Notes under the pieces: model-generated | Seen by the model: only the letters and a program-made list of their open reading frames with translations | What the model was told of the DNA's origin: nothing | Database searches by the model: none | Part shown: positions 56,286 to 64,000 of the stretch, piece by piece | Layout of the letters: each line of letters begins with the position of its first letter | Position numbering within the stretch: position 1 is the first letter of the stretch | From: Hyposmocoma kahamanoa | Lineage: Eukaryota; Arthropoda; Insecta; Lepidoptera; Cosmopterigidae | DNA: 64,000 bases | Assembly: GCF_003589595.1 (NCBI RefSeq) | Contig: NW_020655294.1 | Coordinates: 191,377-255,376, forward strand | Reading direction: 5' to 3' | Position numbers and translations under genes: made by a program

Positions 56286-58870
56286 TTCTAATGCATAGTT
56301 AAACTTTTTTGTAGTTAAAGTGTTACGATTCTTCTATTAAATTTACGAAGAACAATTCTTCAGAATCAGAAATAGTTATATTATATTCATATTCTTTGCC
56401 GATAGTTTAAATTTCCTATTTACGAAGTTCGAGAAAAGATAACTAATAAAAATATCGTGAAACCAGAAGTATGTATATACAAAATTTCATAAATCATAAA
56501 TGTAATCTGTTTCGTTCTTTTTTATATTATACTTCCTTTAATATATCACAAGTACATTTACAAAAAAGCTAATCTTAGAAAGCACACTCGTTTTTCTCTA
56601 CAGAGTTTGCTTTACATGTTAATAAACAGTAATAGTTAATAAATGACTTCTTCTTTTATATTTTTATTACGTTGCATATTTTCAGAAAGCGCTACAGTCT
56701 CTATTGCATAAACAAGTGCTGCGATCCAGTGGTTCAGCTTCTTAGCCAATGCTATAATTAACATTTTTATAACTATTTTCTATATAATATTTCGGGCAGG
56801 ATCGTTAAGATGATTGTAATAAGGTTTAATTTTGAGAAAAAAAAAAGACATATGTGTATTGAATGTGCGATGAACCTAATATATACGCAATTAATAGATT
56901 ATAATTAAAGTAATCGCAACAAGGATCAGATATCGAATAAAGCTTTTGACAGTTCTCAGAGTAATAGTTGTTGAAACGTGAAAAGTATTTTGTACATAAA
57001 TTATTTTTGTACAGTCTTCGGCAAATAACACACCATACTTTGCTATATCCATTGAAAGGTGAAATTATGCGCATAACATTGTACCCTTATGAATCTGCGC
57101 TGCAGGAATTGAATTATCAGAACTAGTGTTGGGCAGTAGCAAAATATATTTTTAGACAAATTTAATAATGAGAATAAAAAATGTATTTTGGAATATTTTA
57201 ACAATTTTTAAATGTTCTTTTTTCTCTGAAAAATATTTGACAAATTTCGATTTTTTTATTATTTTTCATTGTGCATCACTACTGGTACCCTTAATCTTGT
57301 CTTTATTTTGGAACTGACAGTAATATAATATAAATTTTGAAACCCAGAAATGAAAATCAAAGAAAACTAAATTAAACTAGAACGTCATTAACTTATTACA
57401 AAAAATTTCATAACATAGAAAATCAAATTTTCAATCATAAATTTAACAAAGGCAACACCAATTTATTCAATCACGTCTCAACCCAGTTATAATTATCACC
57501 AAAATGCATTTTTGACCTAATCACAAGTCACGTTGATTACGACCGCACCTTACTAAAAACAGTGACCAATTCTACAATCCGCGCTCTGGCGCCGCCATAG
57601 GAGGATTTTTGAAAAAAAGAATCTCCTTACTATACAATATACGTAGTATAGCATCAAGAACATTGTATTTCGACTTCTTAGGTTTTCGCTATTGTCCCGT
57701 GCTCAGTCAATAGTGATCATAGAATATTCCCTGCAAAGGCTCAAAACGTTGGTTTATTTGAAAAAACAAATATAAGAGAGTTGGGTCAGCAAAAAATAGT
57801 TTCCAACAAAGGATTAACGCTAGGACGACATTCACGAAGGAAATACCAAACAGCGCTTTTAATTTATAATTTCATTCTGACAGTTATTGATTTGAAATGG
57901 AACGTCACACTGACTTGTTACGTCTAACAAATAGATAGCGTTAATATTAATTCGTTAGATCATTTGTAGAGGCCACTGCTACGTAATTAGTAAAAGGGCA
58001 ACAGCTACTGATGCAATGTTGGTGCTTCTGATGTAGTGTAGTGACAGGAAGGCGGGGAAGACCTCCGGCGGACATTTAAGCGCATACTAAATAAAATTAT
58101 GTCAATCGCGATATACTTTCGCGATAAATTAATTATTATTCCATTAAGTGACGTTTTCATTTTCTAAACCGCCGCAATTATAGAAGACAGTTTCTCCGTA
58201 AATTCCCCTCAGAAGTTTTTCTCGTCATATATTTTAATACAAGCACTGTAATTCTCATATAAAATTGCATTGTTTAGATTCTTCCCATTTACATCGGCAA
58301 TATTCATAAGCCTTTTACAAATCTACGACGTCTCATTACACTTCCTGGTTTTATACCAAAAGCATTTCAACTCAACACCTTAAAGAGTTAATCATACGTC
58401 CTTTTCCTTTTTTTGAGTCCCACTTGCATTTCGCATACTTTCTTGTCGGTTTCATTCAATGATTACAATCGAAATATTTTTATGTATTTTGTCAACAACA
58501 CCCATGCTGCCGCTGTTTTTTCCTTTACACACGGGAACAATGACGTCTTCGCATCAAATGGTAACGTTGCTACATGCTGACCACTAAGCCCCTTCCAAGG
58601 CATCAGTACCTCTAGAATTACTCTATCATTACTTGCCGCCTTTTCTGCTTTCATACTTAAACGCCTTTTATTTGTGTCTTGGTTATTTTGTTTCTTTTTC
58701 TGAATAGTGGATAGTTCGTTATCCAAATATTTTTACATTACTTTGTGAATATATTCGGCCTTTTGAATGGATTTTCAAAATACTCTATTTATTGGTCATT
58801 TACAGGATTATGACTAGTGCCTTTCCATCATCGGGGTATTAGTCATATGCTGGGGCTCCTCCTTATGTTG
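56286..58870. other. Gene 7 intron, mostly unrecognised
   Basis: AT-rich. A repeat C fragment lies at about 57677-57790 (CTTCTTAGGTTTTCGCTATT, GGCTCAAAACGTTGGTTTA). The open frame at 58463-58726 (minus) has no motif and is not called. Confidence 0.45.
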
Positions 58871-59029
58871 TCCATATGCCAAGGATTCATAGGAAACGTG
58901 ACGCTTCCACATTTATATGGCGAACGGCTACGAAGGTTACCCTGCAAACTTCATCCCTGAGTGCTATAGCGTCACGCAAACGTCTGTCTTGTGTTGCTTG
59001 TATCAACTGGAAACTAGAAGCGAATATTC

Positions 59030-59273
59030 TTTTTTTTTTTTTTTTTTTATATATAAATAATATAATATATAACGCACACACTCAACATAGCCCCGCACTA
59101 GGGAAACCCTGTGTCGCGGGTGCCATGGACACACACATAGACAACCACAAATTACACCCAAACTCACGAGAGAAATAATTGTAGGCCATACAACTATTTC
59201 TCTCGGCCCGGGAATCGAACCTGGGACCTCTGCGTGGCAGTCCGGCCTAGTAACCGTTCGGCCACCGAGGCAG
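59030..59273 (-). mobile_element. tRNA-headed SINE, copy 3
   Basis: Minus strand CTGCCTCGGTGGCCGAACGG, GGTTCGATTCCCGGGCCGAG, body to GGGGCTATGTTGAGTGTGTG and an A/T-rich tail ending in poly-A (poly-T 59032-59048 on the plus strand). Confidence 0.88.
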
Positions 59274-59274
59274 T

Positions 59275-59372
59275 CTATTTTCATACAATTGATACGATAT
59301 CAAAAGTCGACGGTTGCAGCTGTCGGACACTGTCGGTAGTTGCCGCAACCGCAATTTGTATGAAAATAGAAT
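59275..59372. repeat. Small foldback sequence
   Basis: CTATTTTCATACAA (from about 59275) and TTGTATGAAAATAG (to about 59371) are inverted copies; inside, CGGTTGC and GCAACCG also pair. Confidence 0.65.
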
Positions 59373-59419
59373 ATTCGGGTTGCTTGTATCCAACACAAAA
59401 TATAGTACCTACGTTTGAC

Positions 59420-59580
59420 CGGCGCCCATAACTTGGATCGTTTCAAAGCGAGAGTGAATAGTGAATTAGTTAAGTGTACGTGCTCCATCGTCAACCTTAT
59501 CGTCACTTTCCATCAGGTGAGATGGTGGTCAAATGCGCACTTATTTTTTATAAAAAAAGAAATATACAACAAAAAAGTAA
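59420..59580 (+). pseudogene. Tail of a jockey-type LINE ORF2
   Basis: Encodes HNLDRFKARVNSELVKCTCS and VTFHQVRWWSNAHLFFI, a C-terminal pattern related to the remnant at 15247-15425. Only the tail remains. Confidence 0.6.
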
Positions 59581-60510
59581 AACGTGATGTAAATTTGAAC
59601 GTGAAAATTGTAAGCCTTTAAACCATTAATCTGAATTTTTGCATGTATACTTTTCGTAACTGAACTCAACAAAGGGAGGAAACGTAAGCTGTTACCATAC
59701 TAGTAGGAAAGTCCATTAAACAATTTAAAAACATTATTTCGTTGGAAATTAATGTGTTTTTTTATAAAACAAACCATGTTTTGACCTCTTTAAACGGCTA
59801 ATATGCAAAAAAATAGCCAGATTTCCAATGTGTAGCAATTTATTTGTTTTCCAAAGCTATCTCAAAAAGTTTTACAGGTTAAATAGACAAATTGTATTTC
59901 ATTTAAGTATTGTCTGACACCTCATAAGGATACTTAATGATGAAATATATAATACAATACGAATATTCTTTATTGCACACGGCAAACGTACATACATAAA
60001 AAAACAAAAAAGTAAAAATGACATATACAAAACACGCGCACTTCCAACCAACCATTGCGTTACAGGAAAAACTGAAAGATAAAATTATTTGAAAACGCGA
60101 CAGAATCATGTTGCACAAATGAAAAAGAAAATAATAATAAATAAAAAAATATATCAGTACATAATTATAATTACATAAATTGAAGTAGAATTACATAAAA
60201 CACAGTAATAATAACAATACATAAAATTTAAAACTGGTGAGTAGGAGAAAAGAATCATAATTGGAGTATAAGATAATGGAGCTTTGAGTAAAATTTTGAA
60301 AGAATCGACAGACTTAGCGCATCTGATCGATTCAGGCAAGACACATTACGGTTTTTAAAATATTTTATTAAAAATGTTAAAATTTTGTATGTAACAGTCC
60401 TACACACAGAGAATATTGTTTTGAAACCGGACATGAGTACTTTAGAAAGCTTAATCACTATCATCATTCCATAGAATGAAACACACTCACTGTACCTAAG
60501 GCTTGGCACT
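59581..60510. other. Gene 7 intron, AT-rich
   Basis: ATTCTTTATTGCACACGG near 59965 looks like a minus-strand LINE 3' end, similar to 14315. Otherwise nothing recognised. Confidence 0.4.
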
Positions 60511-60519
60511 GGTATTTTC

Positions 60520-60640
60520 TAAGAAGAGAGTGTTAGGGCATAGCTCGCTACGCTGGTCTAACGCAGGCTGTGACTACACATGTTTGCCAAGAGCTTTGGA
60601 CCGTCTTGGACTGCAGGTTTCATTACAATGTGTTCATTTA
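60520..60640 (+). repeat. Copy of the 48.9-kb LINE-like repeat
   Basis: GCTACGCTGGTCTAACG, AAGAGCTTTGGACCGTCTT and GGTTTCATTACAATGTG. Confidence 0.5.
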
Positions 60641-60814
60641 CCATCAGTGACGTCACCAATTCGAATCCGAATGTATGTCTTTAATTCAATAGTTACGTAC
60701 GTCACTTTTTAGTAACAATCCCTGCGTGTAAAGTTGGAATAATCAATCACACATTTTTTCTTTCACTATATCCCTTATTTTGTCAAGGTGAAGTATCATT
60801 AACAGTGAAGTATC

Positions 60815-61108
60815 TTTTAGTAGCTGTAGAGCTACTAAAGACTACGTCCACAAAAGTACTACCATGAGTCCTATTTTTGCCGTCAGGCAGTAATGTGAAC
60901 GTTAATGCGTTGGAGTTTAGAAGCGAAGTGCTGGCGAAATTACACGCACATGGGACTTGTCAATTTATGTCTTAGGTTACAGACGCAGTGGCAGTGCCCA
61001 TCAGGTCTTTGCAATTTAAAGCTCTAAGAGGCACTGCAACTGTTATTGATAGGCGTGTAGCTTACCACCAAACACACGACTTGTTAGTCCCATCACTAGG
61101 TATTATAA
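60815..61108 (+). repeat. 280-bp dispersed repeat copy (near full length)
   Basis: GTAGCTGTAGAGCTACTAAA at the left, then CAGGCAGTAATGTGAACG, TGGGACTTGTCAATTTATG and GATAGGCGTGTAGCTTACC to GACTTGTTAGTCCCATCAC. Confidence 0.75.
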
Positions 61109-61283
61109 AAGAACTTTAAATGAAATATTAAATAACATCACATTTCTTTGTTATGATTCCAAAGTAACTAACTAAAGTACTTATATATGGAATCCGAAAT
61201 GGCGACACCGTGTTAGCCACTTGACCGCAGAGGTCATCAAAATATCTGTTTTGTTTTTTCAAATGCTAAAAATTTATTTTCAG

Positions 61284-61548
61284 GTTTATGTCTAATGGAT
61301 CATATATAGATGCGACTGGTCTAAGTGCGTGGGAACTAGCACACACGATGAACGATATCATTAACGATAAGAATAGATATTATGATTTTTTCAAATGGCG
61401 CAGATATTACAGTTTGCACGACCCAATGGAAACACCAGAAACAGACGAAATATGTGCATTTTGTGCTTTTCTAAATGACTATCTTCATAGTGCTATTACG
61501 TATAAAAGAAGTGTCGTCACACGTCTCGACGCTTTTTGGATGAAGTAA
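61284..61548 (+). CDS. GT10 fucosyltransferase-like gene 7, exon 2
   Basis: Follows the acceptor TTTTCAG|G and encodes FMSNGSYIDA, RYYDFFKWRRYYSLHD, EICAFCAFLND and YKRSVVTRLDAFWMK before TAA. It completes the split Arg of the gene 7 first exon (CG+G). The Pro of the usual F-PNGS motif is Ser here. A candidate AATAAA lies at about 61573-61578. Type and strand both support pairing with 54312-55192. Confidence 0.88.
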
Positions 61549-61584
61549 ATACATAAATTAATAGGTATTAAAAATAAAAACATG

Positions 61585-62074
61585 TTTTTTTCTGGAATGT
61601 TCTCTTTTTTTACACGTAAATTACATAGCAGTCCTTATAGTACGACAGTACTATCAGATTTTTATTTAAAACTTTTCGTAATTAAATTTCAAGGATTCTG
61701 AATTTAAAATTTTGAAGTTTTTCATTTGTTTTCGTTTTTGTTTCTTATATTTGCCATAGCATCAAACATCGAGTTCCAACATGGCACTAATGCATAGCAA
61801 AACAACTCTAATCGCCAATAAAGGTCTAAGTATTAAAAAACTAGTTATTTACTTACCTTAACCATATAATTAATTTGTATTCCTTGATCATTGTTTTCTC
61901 CAACGTTTGAGGGGCCTGATTTTCTATAATACACGCTTCTGCCTAAACTAATTACGTACGAGCAGCTTGCAAACATAATGTAATATCTATGACAAAGTAT
62001 GTTATATTTTGGATTCTTGTGTATCTATTATGTTTGTGGAGAAAAATAAATACATTATTATTAATGTTGTTTCG
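61585..62074. other. Between genes 7 and 8
   Basis: AT-rich sequence with no recognised gene. Confidence 0.45.
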
Positions 62075-62205
62075 GATAAGGGTGCTGGAGAAACTAACAA
62101 GCAAAAAAGGCTTGTCTACTTATGTATCTGGTTGACGAACGCAGAAGCAGTGCCTTTCTGATCTTTGTGATTTGAAGCTCTGACTGGCACTGCTTACCAT
62201 CAGAT
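62075..62205 (+). repeat. 280-bp dispersed repeat copy (partial)
   Basis: GGGTGCTGGAGAAACTAAC, GGCTTGTCTACTTATGTATC and AAGCTCTGACTGGCACTGC. Confidence 0.6.
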
Positions 62206-62335
62206 TAACAGACAGAGTTATGACATATTAGGCAACACAACAAATCTTATCTAATACCGGTTAAGAAATTGATGTTGACGTGAAACCTTGTTGGTAAACA
62301 AACCTCTGAATTGGAAATAGGTGAACTGAATTGGA

Positions 62336-62615
62336 ATAAGTAGCAGTAGAGCTCCTTGTGAAAGAGTTCGTCCAGGGAAGTACTGCCACCTTACCCATTT
62401 CTCCCGCCAAGCAGTAATGTGACCATTACTGCGTTCCCGATTTGAAGGGTAAAGGGTGCTGGTGAAATTACAGGCACATGGGACTTTTCAACTTACGGGC
62501 GCCAAGGTGCACCTCAGATTTTTGCGATTTTCCGTCTGAGTGGCACTGCAACTGTTATGGAGAGGCGTGTCGTATACCATCAGGCGCACGACTTGTTCGT
62601 CCTATCACTTAGTTC
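62336..62615 (+). repeat. 280-bp dispersed repeat copy (near full length)
   Basis: AGCAGTAGAGCTCCTTGTGA through GGGAAGTACTGCCACCTTAC, CACATGGGACTTTTCAACTT and GGCACTGCAACTGTTATGG to CACGACTTGTTCGTCC. Confidence 0.8.
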
Positions 62616-62659
62616 ATGAAAAATAGGTTAGTCACTTGATAATCGAGTGAGAGACAAGT

Positions 62660-62810
62660 ATTTCTGCTGGATGGCAAACAAGATTGTAAAACGGTCTGTC
62701 GAATGACGGTTAATGAAAACAGAGGTTTAGAAATTGAAAAATGTCGTACAATTATTAAAGATCATTTGTTTTGTTTTACCGAACTAGCATCAGACAATAG
62801 AATTGACAAA
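62660..62810 (+). promoter_or_regulatory. Gene 8 upstream block shared with 26.4 kb
   Basis: TTGAAAAATGTCGTACAATT, AGATCATTTGTTTTG and GAACTAGCATCAGACAATAG match 26510-26605. A conserved non-coding block in front of a gene suggests regulatory DNA, but it could be a repeat. Confidence 0.45.
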
Positions 62811-62966
62811 TAACGAAATTGTAAGAAACAATTGATTCATACCTTTATAAATATTAATATCTTTTTATATTTTGTTTGTGGATTTCGGTTTTGGAATATT
62901 TTTGAAAAGGTCTCAGTTAATAGTAGGTGTGCACACAAAACTTGTTTTGCTACATTCACTGTACCA

Positions 62967-63850
62967 ATGATTATGTTGAATATAATTAATATGCGTGGTC
63001 TGAAGAATATTTTAACAATAATATTTTATTTTATTGTCGACATAACAGGAAATAAAGAGGATAGCTCCCTAATTTATGTCCTTGTATGGGCAACTTATGG
63101 GTACTTTATGGGTAGGGCGTCGTTCTTAGACGATGAAAAGGGCCAGCAATATTTTGTCAATAAGAAATGTCGTACTCAAAACTGTTTCCTAACCGACAAT
63201 AAAACGTATTTCAGTGACGTTAGAGATTTCGACGTTATTTTGTTTAATATAATGATTTTGAAAGACGAACGTATAACACTACCAACTAATCGATCGAAAA
63301 ATCAAAAATATGTTTTCATAAGTACCGAACCTCCGGCCTATCATCCCATACCTCATCGCTATAACGGGTTCTTCAATTTAACTTGGACTTATAAGCTGGA
63401 TTCAGATATTTATTTCAGATACATAGTAGTGAAGAATCAGCATGGTGATTTAATAGGTCCAAAATATAAAATGAATTGGATGGATGTTAACGATATGGAA
63501 CCAATTAGTAAAAATATTAAACACAAATTGCAAAGTAAAAATGTAGCTGCTATTTGGTTGACGTCACACTGTCCAACGCCAAGTCAGCGCGAAGAATATG
63601 TTAAAATGTTAATACTAGAAATGAATAAGTACAATTTGGAAATTGACATCTTTGGTGATTGTGGACATAATAACATAAAGCAATGTCCCAAAGGAAGGGG
63701 AAGAGAATGTCTGAACTTAATTGAATCAGATTACTATTTTTATTTGGCGTTTGAGAACTCAATGAGCCAAGACTATGTCAGTGAAAAACTATTGACAGCT
63801 ACCAAGCACTTTGCGGTACCTGTAGTTTATGGAGGTGCTGATTATCTAAG
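62967..63850 (+). CDS. GT10 fucosyltransferase-like gene 8, exon 1 (gene continues past window)
   Basis: Open to the donor AG|GTAAAA after 63850. The longest frame starts with TTG at 62832, so ATG 62967 or 62991 (MRGLKNILTIIFYFIVDITG) is preferred; both precede the hydrophobic run. Motifs are LIYVLVWATYG, QNCFLTDNKTYFSDV, NGFFNLTWTYKLDSD, WLTSHCPTPSQREE, DIFGDCG, an extended Cys-containing loop (CPKGRGREC), YYFYLAFENSMSQDYVSEK and VPVVYGGADYLR. It is the closest relative of gene 4. No exon 2 lies in the remaining 150 bases, so the gene is partial here. Expected function as for the family. Confidence 0.9.
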
Positions 63851-64000
63851 GTAAAAAGTGTTAGTAGCATTCAGTTCAAGTTAATGCTTTTCAAATATCT
63901 TTTAAATAGTATATAACGTTCCAGTTGCAAGGTATTTACTGAGATGTAATTGCTATTGATTGATTCAAAATCGGAACAAAGTAATGCTCTGATGCTAATT
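63851..64000 (+). other. Start of the gene 8 intron
   Basis: Begins GTAAAAAGTG and runs AT-rich to the window end without an acceptor followed by exon 2 motifs. Confidence 0.6.

Overview
The window looks like AT-rich nuclear DNA from an insect, most probably a moth or butterfly. The grounds are phase-conserved spliced genes, many tRNA-derived SINE-like repeats, an R1-clade LINE flanked by TTAGG-like sequence (TTAGG is the insect telomere repeat), RTE/CR1/jockey-type LINE remnants, a Penelope fragment, pogo and mariner-like relics and MITEs. The species cannot be named from the sequence.

The only recognisable host genes are one expanded family: two-exon glycosyltransferase family 10 (GT10) alpha-1,3-fucosyltransferase-like genes. 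Exon 1 (about 277-300 codons) carries the start, a hydrophobic N-terminus and most of the catalytic domain. Exon 2 (about 85-88 codons) carries the C-terminal end. Every intron is in phase 2 and cuts the same place in the donor-binding motif (..VPIVYGGA.Y.R / F.PNGS..DA).

Layout of the family: gene 1 (-, 3042-4351); a decayed exon 1 end (-, 6.04 kb); gene 2 (-, 7583-9400); an orphan exon 2 (+, 12.0 kb); gene 3 (+, 16158-18065, one in-frame TGA); gene 4 (+, 22544-23760); a minus-strand unit with exon 2 at 26.7 kb and two upstream exon 1 copies at 33.8 and 40.6 kb; a plus-strand exon 1 pseudogene broken by a SINE (42.26-43.27 kb); a decayed exon 2 (51.3 kb); gene 7 (+, exon 1 54.3 kb, exon 2 61.3 kb); and gene 8 (+, 62.97 kb, exon 2 beyond the window). 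By sequence they fall into subgroups: genes 1 and 3; genes 4 and 8; gene 2; and the ANYTR group (genes 5, 6, 7 and the 42 kb pseudogene).

The rest is mobile or repetitive DNA: about 19 copies of one ~280 bp dispersed repeat, three copies of a tRNA-headed SINE, several other tRNA-like elements, a MITE with exact 8-bp target duplications (18.6 and 52.6 kb), a second MITE in three copies (one split by a CR1-type LINE), and an R1-type LINE nested in an inverted-repeat element (43.5-45.5 kb). The most interesting feature is a possible alternative-first-exon arrangement (two intact exon 1 copies and one exon 2 on the minus strand, 26.7-41.5 kb) in a family where every exon 1 is phase-compatible with every exon 2.
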